A stretch of DNA of 64,000 bases from JAFAGX01 sp035624215 (GCA_035624215.1 DASPRY010000088.1:1-64000), one strand, 5' to 3'; positions 23,720 to 33,304 are shown, counted from the first letter of the stretch. Notes: a model not told the origin generated them from the sequence alone. Made by a program: numbers and translations.

Positions 23720-26137
23720 ATGAAGCGGATTCACAAGGTGGCGGTGCTGGGCGCGGGCACCATGGGGGCGCGGATTGCGGCACAGTTCGCCAACGCCGGT
23801 GTTCCGAGTTATCTGTTCGATATCGTGCCTCCCGACGCAGATGCGCCGGCCCGCAACAAGATCGCTCTCGCGGGACTGGAAAGCGCCAAGAAGTCTAAAC
23901 CGGCGGCGTTTATGGATGGGTCGCTGGCCCGGCTTGTGACCGTCGGCAACTTCGAGGACGATCTCAACAAACTTGCTGAAGTCGACTGGATCATCGAGGC
24001 AGTAGTCGAGAATCTCGAGATCAAGCACGCGCTGCTGCGTAAAGTCGACGCGATCCGGAAGCCGGGCACGGTCATCACGACCAATACCAGCGGTCTGCCG
24101 GTCGCGAAAATCGCCGAGGGATTTTCGGATGATTTCCGGCGCATGTGGTTTGGCACGCATTTTTTCAATCCGCCGCGCTATATGCGGCTCCTGGAACTGA
24201 TCCCTACACCTGATACGGATCGCGCGGTCATAGATAGCATTGCGCAATTTTGCGATGTTCGCCTGGGTAAAGGGGTGGTTGTTGCAAAGGATACGCCGAA
24301 TTTTATCGCCAACCGGATTGGGACTTTCTCCGTGCTGAACGTGATGCGGCTGATGCAGGAGATGGACCTGTCGATCGAAGAAGTCGACGCGCTCACGGGG
24401 CAAGCGGTGGGCTGGCCGCGCTCGGCAACATTTCGCACGATCGATCTGGTAGGGCTGGACATCCTTGGGCACGTGGTGGCCAACATGACGCACAATGTGC
24501 GCGACGAACGCGGCGATCTCAAGGTGCCGGATTTCTTCCGCCAGATGCTCGAACGTAAATGGCTGGGCGATAAGACAAGAGGCGGTTTCTACAAGAAAGT
24601 GAAAGGCCACGATCACGAGGAACAACGGCTTGCCCTCGATTGGAAGACGCTGGAATATCATCCGCGGCACAAGCCCAAGTTTCAGGCGCTGGAGATGGCG
24701 AAAAATGTCGAGCCGGCGGGAGCGCGACTCCGCATGTTGTTGGGAATGGATGGGGCGCCTCACAAGGGCGACAAGGCCGGGCAGTTTCTGTGGTCGGCAT
24801 TGTCTGATCTCTGGACTTATACAGCTAACCGCATTCCCGAGATCTCGGATTCGGTGGTTGAAATCGATCGCGCGATGCGCCAGGGCTTCAACTGGGAACT
24901 TGGGCCGTTCGAGTTGTGGGACGCGGCTGGGGTCGATGCGACCGTCGCTCGCATGAAGAAAGAAGGGCGTCCGGTGGCGGCCAATGTGGAGAAACTGCTG
25001 TCCTGCGGGCGGAAGTCATGGTATCTCGATGATCCCCACACGCCTTCGGGACGCATGTACTGTGATCCCGACCACGAGAACTGGAAGCCAGTGAAGGTAC
25101 CGGCCGGCGTTTGGTCGGTTGAAGTGGCAAAGAAATCGAACGGAGTGGTAAAGAAAAACTCCGGTGCATCGCTGGTGGATCTGGGCGACGGCGTAGCCTG
25201 CATCGAATTTCATTCCAAGATGAATGCGTTGGGAGCAGATATAGTGCAGCTCATCTTGCAGACTCTGAAACCGGGTGGTCCGGGAGACAACTTCGAGGCG
25301 TTTGTGATTACCAATGACGCCACTAATTTTTCTGTTGGCGCCAATCTAATGCTGCTCCTCATGTCCGTTCAGGAGGAAGAGTGGGATGAGGTTGACTTCG
25401 CGATCCGGCAATTCCAGGGCATGACGCAGGCCATCAAGTTTTCTCCAAAACCGGTGGTGGTTGCGCCGTTTGGGCTAACTCTGGGCGGAGGGGCAGAAAT
25501 TTCACTGCACGCGCCGGCCTTGCAACCGCATGCTGAACTTTATACCGGCCTGGTGGAAGTGGGGGTGGGATTGTTGCCGGGTGGCGGCGGATGCAAGGAG
25601 ATGCTGTTGCGCGCGATCGACACAGCGGAATCGATCCGTCCCGGAGGCCGAGGCGAATCGGTGGAGCTGATGGAAGCGATAAAGAAAACCTTTGAGACGG
25701 TTGCCACAGCGAAAGTCGCGACCTCGGCGCACGAGGCGCGAGCCCTGGGGTTTTTGCGCGATTCCGACAGGATCACGATGAACCGCGAGCGCTTGCTCAG
25801 CGATGCCAAGGAAAGGGCATTGGAGATGGCTCGCGCTGCCTACGAGCCGCCGCAACCGCGAACAGATATTCCTGCGCCTGGAGAAAACATCTTGGCTGCA
25901 CTCAAGCTCGGGGTTCATCTAATGCGTGAAGGAGACTACATTACCGAGTACGAGGTGAAGATCGGCACCAAGGTCGCAGAAGTGCTGTGCGGCGGGAACG
26001 TCTCGCCGGGAAATCCGGTGAGCGAGCAATACATCCTGGATTTGGAACGAGAAGCGTTCAAATCGCTGTGCGGGGAGAAGAAGACGCAGGAGAGGATTCA
26101 GTACACGTTGAAGACGGGAAAGACGTTGAGGAACTGA
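23720..26137 (+). CDS. fadN: 3-hydroxyacyl-CoA dehydrogenase / enoyl-CoA hydratase, FadN-like
   Basis: An 805-residue bifunctional beta-oxidation enzyme. It hydrates enoyl-CoA and oxidises the 3-hydroxyacyl-CoA with NAD. The dehydrogenase comes first: the NAD site is GAGTMGARIAAQFA (residues 10-23), followed by GTHFFNPPRYMRLLELI and the C-terminal dehydrogenase domain. The hydratase part is near residues 490-690 (GANLMLLLMSVQEEEWDEVD and APFGLTLGGGAEISLHA). This order is that of Bacillus FadN, opposite to the E. coli FadB order, and the length fits FadN. A thiolase and an acyl-CoA dehydrogenase follow, as in fadNAE. Confidence 0.93.
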   Translation: MKRIHKVAVLGAGTMGARIAAQFANAGVPSYLFDIVPPDADAPARNKIALAGLESAKKSKPAAFMDGSLARLVTVGNFEDDLNKLAEVDWIIEAVVENLEIKHALLRKVDAIRKPGTVITTNTSGLPVAKIAEGFSDDFRRMWFGTHFFNPPRYMRLLELIPTPDTDRAVIDSIAQFCDVRLGKGVVVAKDTPNFIANRIGTFSVLNVMRLMQEMDLSIEEVDALTGQAVGWPRSATFRTIDLVGLDILGHVVANMTHNVRDERGDLKVPDFFRQMLERKWLGDKTRGGFYKKVKGHDHEEQRLALDWKTLEYHPRHKPKFQALEMAKNVEPAGARLRMLLGMDGAPHKGDKAGQFLWSALSDLWTYTANRIPEISDSVVEIDRAMRQGFNWELGPFELWDAAGVDATVARMKKEGRPVAANVEKLLSCGRKSWYLDDPHTPSGRMYCDPDHENWKPVKVPAGVWSVEVAKKSNGVVKKNSGASLVDLGDGVACIEFHSKMNALGADIVQLILQTLKPGGPGDNFEAFVITNDATNFSVGANLMLLLMSVQEEEWDEVDFAIRQFQGMTQAIKFSPKPVVVAPFGLTLGGGAEISLHAPALQPHAELYTGLVEVGVGLLPGGGGCKEMLLRAIDTAESIRPGGRGESVELMEAIKKTFETVATAKVATSAHEARALGFLRDSDRITMNRERLLSDAKERALEMARAAYEPPQPRTDIPAPGENILAALKLGVHLMREGDYITEYEVKIGTKVAEVLCGGNVSPGNPVSEQYILDLEREAFKSLCGEKKTQERIQYTLKTGKTLRN

Positions 26138-26177
26138 ACTGATTTTGTAGTCAGTGAAGGTCATCCGGGTTGGAACT

Positions 26178-26215
26178 GCGGATTCCTTGGGGCTGAAGCT
26201 CCCTCGGAATGACAA
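26178..26215. repeat. Dispersed intergenic repeat, copy 2
   Basis: Second copy of the element at 11630-11667 (35 of 38 bases identical), in the gap between fadN and fadA. Confidence 0.65.
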
Positions 26216-26298
26216 TCATCTAAGGTGCTGTGTGAGCAACGAGCACTGTGTTGTGAATGCTGAATGTAACCTGGCTACTAGCCACTGGAAACGGAATT

Positions 26299-27477
26299 AT
26301 GCGTGATGTTGTGATTGTTTCGTCGGTCCGTACGCCTGTAGGGCGCGCGTTTAAAGGCACATTGCGGGCGACACGCCCGGATGAGTTGGCCGCGGTTGCC
26401 ATCAAAGGCGCGCTGGAGCGCGTGCCACAACTCGATCCGAAAGAGATCGAGGACGTCATCCTGGGCTGCGCTATGCCGGAGGCCGAGCAGGGCATGAATG
26501 TGGCCCGAATCGCGTCTCTTCGCGCCGGGCTGCCGGTTGAAGTGTCGGCTTTGACCATCAACCGTTTCTGCTCATCCGGGCTGCAGGCCATCGCGCAGGC
26601 GGCTGAGCGGATCATGGCTGGCGGGGCCGAAGTGATTGTCGCGGGAGGGACGGAATCGATGTCGATGATTCCGATGGGCGGGAACAAAATTTCGCCTAAT
26701 CCGTGGCTGGTCGATCACTACCCGGACGCATATCTGTCGATGGGACTGACCGCGGAACGTCTGGCGCATCGCTTTGGCATCACGCGCGAGCAAGCCGACG
26801 AATTCTCTCTGCGAAGCCACAAGAATGCGATCGCGGCGATCGAAGCAGGCAAGTTCACCGACGAAACGGTACCGGTGCATGTCAGCTTCACCGCTCCAAA
26901 TGGGTCCAAGCCGAAGCGGCGAGAGATCACTTTTAAAATCGACGAGGGTCCACGGGCAGACACTTCTCTGGAGGCCTTGCTCTCGCTGAAGCCGGCTTTT
27001 CATGCCAAGGGAACCGTAACCGCGGGAAATTCCTCGCAAATGTCGGACGGAGCGGCAGCGGCCGTCGTTATGTCGGCGGAACGGGCGAAGGCGCTCGGCA
27101 TCAAGCCGCTGGCGCGGTACGTATCGTTTGCGACGGCGGGATACAAACCGGAAGAAATGGGCCTCGGACCGGTATTTGCGATTCCGAAGGCGCTGAAAAT
27201 GGCGGGATTGAAGCTATCGGATATCGATGTGATCGAGCTAAACGAAGCCTTTGCTGCGCAATCGCTGGCGGTCATCAAAGAAGGGGGGCTCAACCCGGAG
27301 CGCGTTAACCCAAATGGCGGGGCGATCGCGCTAGGACATCCGTTGGGTTGCACGGGCGCCAAGCTCACCGCATCCATCATTCGCGAACTCAAGCGCCGCC
27401 ACGGGCGTTATGGCTTGGTCACCATGTGCGTGGGAGGAGGAATGGGCGCGGCGGGAATCTTTGAAAACGTGAGCTAG
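26299..27477 (+). CDS. fadA: Acetyl-CoA acyltransferase (thiolase), FadA-like
   Basis: A 392-residue degradative thiolase that releases acetyl-CoA in the last step of beta-oxidation. The acyl-accepting Cys91 is in NRFCSSGLQAI. The other active-site parts are GGAIALGHPLGCTGA (histidine) and CVGGGMGAAGIFE (second cysteine). ATG 26299 begins the family's RDVVIVSSVRTPVG strand. The frame is open upstream, but that part has no thiolase sequence. It is second in the fadN-fadA-fadE series, 161 bases after fadN. Confidence 0.95.
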   Translation: MRDVVIVSSVRTPVGRAFKGTLRATRPDELAAVAIKGALERVPQLDPKEIEDVILGCAMPEAEQGMNVARIASLRAGLPVEVSALTINRFCSSGLQAIAQAAERIMAGGAEVIVAGGTESMSMIPMGGNKISPNPWLVDHYPDAYLSMGLTAERLAHRFGITREQADEFSLRSHKNAIAAIEAGKFTDETVPVHVSFTAPNGSKPKRREITFKIDEGPRADTSLEALLSLKPAFHAKGTVTAGNSSQMSDGAAAAVVMSAERAKALGIKPLARYVSFATAGYKPEEMGLGPVFAIPKALKMAGLKLSDIDVIELNEAFAAQSLAVIKEGGLNPERVNPNGGAIALGHPLGCTGAKLTASIIRELKRRHGRYGLVTMCVGGGMGAAGIFENVS

Positions 27478-27635
27478 GCAATCGGCGACGCCGAGGTATC
27501 GGAAATTCAGGTAAGAAATACCCATGATCGCCGCAATTCCAGTCCTATCATTCGATCGCTTCTAGCATTAAAATTGTTTCGATTCGTTTAGTTTCCTCAG
27601 CGTTATCGTGGTCTTTAGATTTACGGAGGTGCGCA

Positions 27636-29435
27636 ATGGCAACTGTTTCTGCAATTCCCAAGACCAAAATCTCGGGCGGCAGCTTCTTGCTCGAAGAGCG
27701 CCAGCCTGAGGAAATCTTCACGCCGGAGGATTTCACCGAACAGCATCAGCTCATCGGACAAACTGCTGAAGAATTCGCCGTCAATGAAATCATTCCTAAT
27801 GTCGAGAAAATCGAGCACAAGGATTTTTCCGTCACCCGCGAACTGCTGAAGAAAGCAGGCGAGCTGGGATTGAGTTCTGTAGAAATCCCGGAAGCGTACG
27901 GAGGCCTGGACATGGACAAGGTCACCGCTGCCGTGATTGCCGACCACATTGCCAAGTATGCCGGGTTTGCGACCAGTTGGGGTGGGCACACCGGCATCGG
28001 CACCTTGCCGATCGTTTATTTCGGTACGGAAGAACAGAAAAAGAAATACCTGCCGCGCCTGGCCAGCGGAGAAATTGTGGGCGCGTACGCTTTGTCGGAA
28101 GCTTCGTCCGGCTCGGATGCGCTCAATTGCCGAGCGCGGGCCGAGCTCTCTAAAGACGGCAAGCACTACATCCTGAACGGCGAAAAAATGTGGATCACGA
28201 ACGCCGGTTTTGCCGATCTATTCACGGTTTTTGCCAAGGTGGATGGCGAAAAGTTCACTGCGTTTCTGGTTGAAAAAAATTTCCCCGGGTTTTCGATCGG
28301 TGCAGAAGAGCACAAGATGGGTATTCGCGGGTCCTCTACCTGCCCGATCATTCTCAATGACTGCAAAGTGCCCGTCGAAAATCTTCTGGGCGAGATCGGC
28401 AAAGGGCACGTGATCGCGTTCAACATCCTCAATGTCGGGCGGTTCAAGCTGGGCGCGATGTGCGTGGGCGGCGCGCGCGTCGCCCTGGAAAATGCGGTTG
28501 GCTACGCAAAACAACGCAAGGCCTTCAAGAAAGTCATTGCCGATTTTGGATTGGTGCGCGAGAAGATTGCCAACATGGCCATGCTGATCTACGTGGGCGA
28601 GTCCATGGTTTACCGCACCGTCGGCATGATGGACGTCGCGCTTGCGGAGGTGGATAAGTCGGGCGCGGACGCGATCAAGAATGTTCGCAAGGCGATTGAA
28701 GAATACGCGGTGGAGTGCTCGATCATCAAAGTTTGGGGCTCGGAGATGATCGATTATGTGGTTGACGAGACGGTGCAGATTTACGGCGGATATGGCTTTG
28801 TTGAAGAGTATCCTGCCGAGCGCGCCTATCGTGATGCTCGCATCAACCGGATTTTTGAAGGCACGAATGAGATCAACCGGTTGATCATTACTGGATTCCT
28901 TCTCAAGCGGGCCATGTCGGGCCAATTACCACTCATGCCCGCGATCAAGAAGCTGATGGATGAAGTTCTCTCGGGGCCTTCCATGGGAGAGGAGGTCGAA
29001 GGTCCTCTGGGCGAAGAGCGCAAATTGGTAGCGCAGGCAAAGAAACTCGGTTTGTTCGCAGCCGGCTCGGCTACGCAGAGATACATGCAGGCCATCGAGG
29101 ATCAGCAAGAGATCATGGGAGCAATCGCCGATATGGTGATTGAAACCTACGCGATGGAATCGGCGGTCTTGCGGGCACAGAAACTGGTCGAGCGGAACGG
29201 CGAAGCGGCTGCGGCTCTGCCGCTCGCCATGACTCGCGCTTACATGTCGCAAGCGATGGAGAAGATTGAAGCGGGAGCACGCAAGATCATCGCGGCTGTT
29301 GCCGACGGCGATATGTTGCGAACTCAGCTCGCGATCCTACGCCGCCTGGCCAAATACGAACCATTTAACACGGTTGCGTTGCGGCAGCAAATTGCGCAAA
29401 AGACCATTGAGCGCGGCAAATACGCGCTGACGTAG
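27636..29435 (+). CDS. fadE: Acyl-CoA dehydrogenase, FadE-like
   Basis: A 599-residue FAD-dependent enzyme that makes the first double bond in acyl-CoA. The N-terminal half shows YALSEASSGSDALNCRARAE and WITNAGFADLFTVFAKV. The FAD-binding C-terminal helices include QIYGGYGFVEEYPAERAYRDARI and GTNEINR, and a further 170-residue helical tail is present. Length and tail match the FadE of Bacillus-type fadNAE operons rather than the 380-residue short-chain class. A good GGAGG precedes the ATG. Electrons would go to an electron-transfer flavoprotein, which is not in this window. Confidence 0.94.
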   Translation: MATVSAIPKTKISGGSFLLEERQPEEIFTPEDFTEQHQLIGQTAEEFAVNEIIPNVEKIEHKDFSVTRELLKKAGELGLSSVEIPEAYGGLDMDKVTAAVIADHIAKYAGFATSWGGHTGIGTLPIVYFGTEEQKKKYLPRLASGEIVGAYALSEASSGSDALNCRARAELSKDGKHYILNGEKMWITNAGFADLFTVFAKVDGEKFTAFLVEKNFPGFSIGAEEHKMGIRGSSTCPIILNDCKVPVENLLGEIGKGHVIAFNILNVGRFKLGAMCVGGARVALENAVGYAKQRKAFKKVIADFGLVREKIANMAMLIYVGESMVYRTVGMMDVALAEVDKSGADAIKNVRKAIEEYAVECSIIKVWGSEMIDYVVDETVQIYGGYGFVEEYPAERAYRDARINRIFEGTNEINRLIITGFLLKRAMSGQLPLMPAIKKLMDEVLSGPSMGEEVEGPLGEERKLVAQAKKLGLFAAGSATQRYMQAIEDQQEIMGAIADMVIETYAMESAVLRAQKLVERNGEAAAALPLAMTRAYMSQAMEKIEAGARKIIAAVADGDMLRTQLAILRRLAKYEPFNTVALRQQIAQKTIERGKYALT

Positions 29436-29547
29436 ATATGTCGGTTATAGTTTGGTGACCGATCTCTGGGCGGGTTTCAGTTAGCGCAGGGAAGGGCCTG
29501 GGTTCGGCGGGAAGTACGGAGGCCCTCCGGCGAAAGCCCGAGCGAAC

Positions 29548-30012
29548 TTATGCCGCTTCGGCTTTCAAATATTCGAGCACTTGCTCCGCGTGACCGTCGG
29601 CCTTCACGTTATTGAAAATGTGCTCGATCTTGCCGTCCGGTCCAATCACAAAGGTTGTACGGGCAATTCCCTTTACCATCCTGCCGTACATGTTCTTTTC
29701 TTTGATCACGCCATAAGCCTCGCAAACTTTCCTCTCCGTATCGGATAGTAAGGTGTAAGGCAAATCGTATTTGGTTTCGAACTTCTTCTGGGCCTGGGGC
29801 GGATCGGCAGAAATGCCCAGCACCACGGCGCCAGCCTTCTGGATTTTCTTGTATGCGTCGCGGAACCCGCACGCTTCAATGGTGCAGCCGGGAGTGTCGG
29901 CTTTGGGAAAGAAGAAGAGTATGACGGTCTTTCCGCAGAAGCTTTTTAGCGAGACGTTCTGACCGTCCTGGTCCGGCAAAGAAAACTCAGGCGCTTTATC
30001 ATTAATATCCAT
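29548..30012 (-). CDS. bcp: Thioredoxin-dependent peroxiredoxin, Bcp/PrxQ type
   Basis: A 154-residue cytosolic peroxidase. The peroxidatic cysteine is Cys43 and the resolving cysteine Cys48 (TPGCTIEAC), the close pair of the Bcp/PrxQ class. KAPEFSLPDQDG at the N-terminus and KADTPGCT are also usual. ATG 30012 is chosen because GGGAGGA stands 10 bases before it. The frame is open for 60 more codons but without Prx sequence. The start codon overlaps that of the divergent gene at 30011 by two bases. Confidence 0.94.
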   Translation of the reverse strand: MDINDKAPEFSLPDQDGQNVSLKSFCGKTVILFFFPKADTPGCTIEACGFRDAYKKIQKAGAVVLGISADPPQAQKKFETKYDLPYTLLSDTERKVCEAYGVIKEKNMYGRMVKGIARTTFVIGPDGKIEHIFNNVKADGHAEQVLEYLKAEAA

Positions 30013-31441
30013 GAGGATGTTTTCCTCCCGGTCAAATTTATACCGCAGAGCTTGCGAGTTCGTCATCATTGCCGGGCTAATTTTCATTTTTTGGCAAAGT
30101 GTGTTCGGGCAAGGATCACGGGCCAAAGTCAGCAAGGGACCACGTGCTCTTGGATTAATTGAGCTGATGGCGAAGGGAAAAGCGCGGCTCATCCCGGTTG
30201 TAATTCTGGTAGACGGCCAATATTACGATGCAGGTGCATACAAAGCCTCGCCAGTTCCGATGGCGCTTTGGGCGGAGACTGAGTACGAGGGGTTTCGCAC
30301 AGGCATTTCGCAGGGTCTTTTCACGGTAACCGAAGCCCTGGAAAATCAGAAGACCAATGAATGGATTGGCGAGGGGACCTGGCAAACCGCCGAGTCGCTG
30401 ATGGCAAAGTCCACGCGAAGGACTTCGCCATCCATACCTCGGGGGCTGGAAGACGAATCAGGGCCACCGGTATTGCGGCATTCCGGAAGTGCTAAACCGA
30501 AGCCGCCAGAGTCGTCTCCAGCGCCGACGAACGAATCGGCAGCGAAAAGCCAGACGGCTGCGCCGGCGAGCCAGCCCTCCACCCCCGGCACGCCATCAGG
30601 GCAGGGTCCAACAAGTCCAGCTCCGGCCCCGGCTAATACAGCGTCGGCTCCGGCCACCCCGGAGGTGTCGACCCCTGCGTCGAACCCAGACCAGGAAGAC
30701 GCGAATCGACCAACACTGAAAAGAGGGAAACCCGCACCAGGCCCGGCGGAAGCAATGGTCCCGACGCCGCCGCCAGCGCCTGCGCCCAAACCTTCGACGC
30801 ATGCGCCTGTGCCTCCGCCGTCGGCTTCGGCCAAAACGCCTCAATCCCAACTGATTCCCGCGATCTCAGACGCCGACGGACCCGAAGCGCACTCCTACAT
30901 CTACGATGTCAAACCGGATGATGAACTGGCACTCCGGAACAAGATGCTGGGACTGGCGGCGGATGAAGTCCGGACGAGAGCGAAACAGCTCTCCGCCGAG
31001 CTGGCACGACCATCCGATACGGGACACGGCGCAAGACGGCGTTCCACTCCTAGAGCCGCAGCGGCACAACCAACATTCGAGGACGTGACGTTTCGCCTTT
31101 TTGATCTATCCAGCAGCAACGAACCGGTGATGGTGTTGACCGCGACCGCACACATGCCAGAAGAGGCAATGGAAAGTGGCCTGGCGGACTTGCCGTTCTT
31201 CGTGACCGTCGTTGGCAGGCAAGATATCAACGGGGATATTCATAAGGCGTTCGCCAACGTAACCGACAGGAAGCACCTCGACGTCGAGCCGAATTTCGAG
31301 CTGATCGATGCCGTGGACGTGGATGGCGACGGACGCGCCGAGTTGCTGTTCCGCAAGGTCTATGACGAAGGCAGCGCCTATGTCGTTTACCGGGTCATTG
31401 GCGACCAGTTATACCCATTATTCGAAGGGACTCCCGAATGA
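30011..31441 (+). CDS. Exported proline/alanine-rich protein with VCBS-like C-terminus
   Basis: A 476-residue protein not assigned to a family. Residues 1-34 form a signal peptide or anchor (FVIIAGLIFIFWQSVFG). Residues 40-130 form a small domain (RLIPVVILVDGQYYDAGAYKA...TVTEALE). Residues 140-290 are a low-complexity Pro/Ala/Ser linker, as in proteins that span the cell wall or periplasm. The last 140 residues hold beta strands with VDVDGDGRAELLFRKV, like an FG-GAP/VCBS repeat that may bind calcium. The ATG at 30011 overlaps the bcp start; ATG 30017 is a possible alternative. No ribosome-binding site is visible. Confidence 0.72.
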   Translation: MRMFSSRSNLYRRACEFVIIAGLIFIFWQSVFGQGSRAKVSKGPRALGLIELMAKGKARLIPVVILVDGQYYDAGAYKASPVPMALWAETEYEGFRTGISQGLFTVTEALENQKTNEWIGEGTWQTAESLMAKSTRRTSPSIPRGLEDESGPPVLRHSGSAKPKPPESSPAPTNESAAKSQTAAPASQPSTPGTPSGQGPTSPAPAPANTASAPATPEVSTPASNPDQEDANRPTLKRGKPAPGPAEAMVPTPPPAPAPKPSTHAPVPPPSASAKTPQSQLIPAISDADGPEAHSYIYDVKPDDELALRNKMLGLAADEVRTRAKQLSAELARPSDTGHGARRRSTPRAAAAQPTFEDVTFRLFDLSSSNEPVMVLTATAHMPEEAMESGLADLPFFVTVVGRQDINGDIHKAFANVTDRKHLDVEPNFELIDAVDVDGDGRAELLFRKVYDEGSAYVVYRVIGDQLYPLFEGTPE

Positions 31442-31567
31442 GATTGAGGCATCGATGTGGCGAAGACGTCCTGTCGGCTGCGCTTTTACTTGCTTTTTGA
31501 AACACCGCTTTGCCACAATTACCGCTCCGCAACCTAGGTTTTGAGGCACTGCTCTGAATTCTGAATC

Positions 31568-32512
31568 ATGGCCGAAATAATTTACTCTCGACAGTCGCTG
31601 CTGTTCTTATATCGGCTGCGTCGTGACGCAGCTTCGCTGTCGTTGACAGCGTTGTGCGTAGTGCTCATGTGCAGCCTGTGCTCTTCGTGGGCTGCTGCTG
31701 GAGAGCGAGCACTGGCACACGGTTTGTGGGTGTGGAAAGGGCCGTCTGTCCTGCAAGCGCCCGGAGGCTCGAAGCGGCTGCGGGATTTCTGCCAGTCCGC
31801 CGGCATCAACGAGGTGTATATCTCGGTATCAGAGCACGGAGATATGTCCGGGCTTGAGCGATTTGCTGAACCCATCGATCTGCTTCATCGCTCACACGTC
31901 CGAGTCGAAGCTTTGCTTTCAAGCGTGGATGCAGATGAGCCGGGCAAGCACCGGGACAAGCTGCTGGATCACGTTCGAGCGGTCGTGAAGTTCAATCGGG
32001 ACCATCCGCGAAATGGCTTTGACGGAATTCATCTCGATATCGAGCCCCAACAACGGCCGGAAAATAAAGGCGCGGGGAACCTCAGATTCCTGCCAAATCT
32101 TGTCGCCGCCTACCGGGATGTGCGAGGCCTAGCTGAACCGGTTCATTTGACCGTCAACGCAGACATTCAGAACAAACTTTTGAAGGGAAACGCAAGCGAA
32201 CGCAAGATGCTGCTGTCGTCCTTGCCGCATTTCACGCTGATGATGTACGAGCTGAGCAGCCCAAATGATGGGAAAAGCACGGATGAAAAGGCCGAAAAAG
32301 TCCGCACGGCGAGCAAGCAATTCCTGGATATGGCATATGAAGGTTTGCGCGAGGAAGACCTCGGAACCATGATTATTGGCCTGCGCACGCCGGATTACGA
32401 GCAACTGCTGCCGAAAATGCTGGAGACTTTGGACGAAGCCAACACGCGCAACCCACACTACCGGGGGTGGGCGCGACATGACTACGGAGACACTTTGAAG
32501 GCAGGGCGTTGA
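31568..32512 (+). CDS. Exported TIM-barrel-like protein with GH18-type DGxxxDxE motif
   Basis: A 314-residue protein with an N-terminal hydrophobic export segment (LSLTALCVVLMCSLCSSWAAA). The motif D152-G-I-H-L-D157-I-E159 matches the active-site strand of family 18 glycoside hydrolases (chitinase-like), where the glutamate is the acid. It follows GLWVWKG and NEVYISVSEHG strands and precedes MMYELS, which sits where the late strand tyrosine would be. No chitin-binding module is seen. The activity is inferred from the motif alone. Confidence 0.6.
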   Translation: MAEIIYSRQSLLFLYRLRRDAASLSLTALCVVLMCSLCSSWAAAGERALAHGLWVWKGPSVLQAPGGSKRLRDFCQSAGINEVYISVSEHGDMSGLERFAEPIDLLHRSHVRVEALLSSVDADEPGKHRDKLLDHVRAVVKFNRDHPRNGFDGIHLDIEPQQRPENKGAGNLRFLPNLVAAYRDVRGLAEPVHLTVNADIQNKLLKGNASERKMLLSSLPHFTLMMYELSSPNDGKSTDEKAEKVRTASKQFLDMAYEGLREEDLGTMIIGLRTPDYEQLLPKMLETLDEANTRNPHYRGWARHDYGDTLKAGR

Positions 32513-32540
32513 GTGCTTCGAAGCAACGATTGAAAACCAG

Positions 32541-32556
32541 ACGGGCAAGCGCCCGT
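32541..32556. repeat. Short palindromic element between convergent genes
   Basis: ACGGGC-AAGC-GCCCGT. The same type of hairpin (ACGGGCG/CGCCCGT) lies inside the dus gene at 50153-50169, and a related half at 43045-43060. No T run follows, so it is more likely a dispersed repeat than a terminator. Confidence 0.5.
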
Positions 32557-32569
32557 TCCATGGGGCTGG

Positions 32570-33202
32570 CTACTTCCCAGTCATCACCAGTTCGCCATTT
32601 TCTACCTTAATGGCCTGAACATCGTCGGGCAGTTTGAGCCGATCACGTTGCTCATCGAGCTTCTTCTGCAGAGTGCCATTGACGAGCGATACCGGGATGT
32701 CCAGATCACCGACCTTGAATTCGGTCGGATCGAATGTGGCGTATCCGTCTTTTGAACCCAGGTGGCCGGCGAGGGTGACGTAAACATCTTTGCCGCCGAT
32801 TTGGGTGACGAATTGGCCTCGGGCAACGTCGCCGTCGAAGCTGACCTGGTAGTCCTTAACTTCGGGCTGGCCGGGACCGATCTGCGCGTCTGGCGAGGAT
32901 GGAACGGTCGTGGGCAGACTGGAGCTGACGAACTGAGTAGAGGAGAGCGTGCCGGCCGCTTGTGCCAGAGCAGCGCTGACCTCCTCAGAATTCAGGTGGA
33001 CTTCTGCGGGGGCCTGGCCGGCTTGCCGGGGCTGATCCAACTGCTGAACTTTCTGCTGGAACGACTCTGCTTTGGCAGCAGCTACCGCTACGGGGATCGG
33101 ATAGGAAACCGGCTGAGGCTTCTTCAGGACCAGGACAATGGCGATCAGTGAACTGGCCAATGTCGCTATGCTGATGATCCGATCCAGCTTCCACTTCTTC
33201 AT
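32570..33202 (-). CDS. Membrane-anchored protein of unknown function
   Basis: A 210-residue protein with one N-terminal membrane helix (IISIATLASSLIAIVLVLKK) and the rest outside. A Gln/Ala-rich segment is followed by a beta domain (DYQVSFDGDVARGQFVTQIGGKDVYVTLAGHLG) and the ending VQAIKVENGELVMTGK. This ending resembles proteins that describe membrane-anchored lipid- or polymer-binding domains, but no family is recognised. The start is ATG 33202; no clear Shine-Dalgarno sequence. Confidence 0.68.
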   Translation of the reverse strand: MKKWKLDRIISIATLASSLIAIVLVLKKPQPVSYPIPVAVAAAKAESFQQKVQQLDQPRQAGQAPAEVHLNSEEVSAALAQAAGTLSSTQFVSSSLPTTVPSSPDAQIGPGQPEVKDYQVSFDGDVARGQFVTQIGGKDVYVTLAGHLGSKDGYATFDPTEFKVGDLDIPVSLVNGTLQKKLDEQRDRLKLPDDVQAIKVENGELVMTGK

Positions 33203-33304
33203 CAAAAGTCATGTTACCCGCATCGGATGGCAGCTCCTAAGTGACGGAAGATACTGACCAGGTGTCACGTGCGGGAATGGCGATGGCTAGCTTGGAACGA
33301 AGTA

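Noticed and set aside
23666..24763. 365-codon minus-strand frame opposite fadN
   Set aside because: Antisense shadow of a clear enzyme gene; no ribosome-binding site or motif.
32541..32556. Terminator between the GH18-like and membrane-anchored genes
   Set aside because: The hairpin lacks a T run on both sides and its type recurs elsewhere, so it is listed as a repeat.
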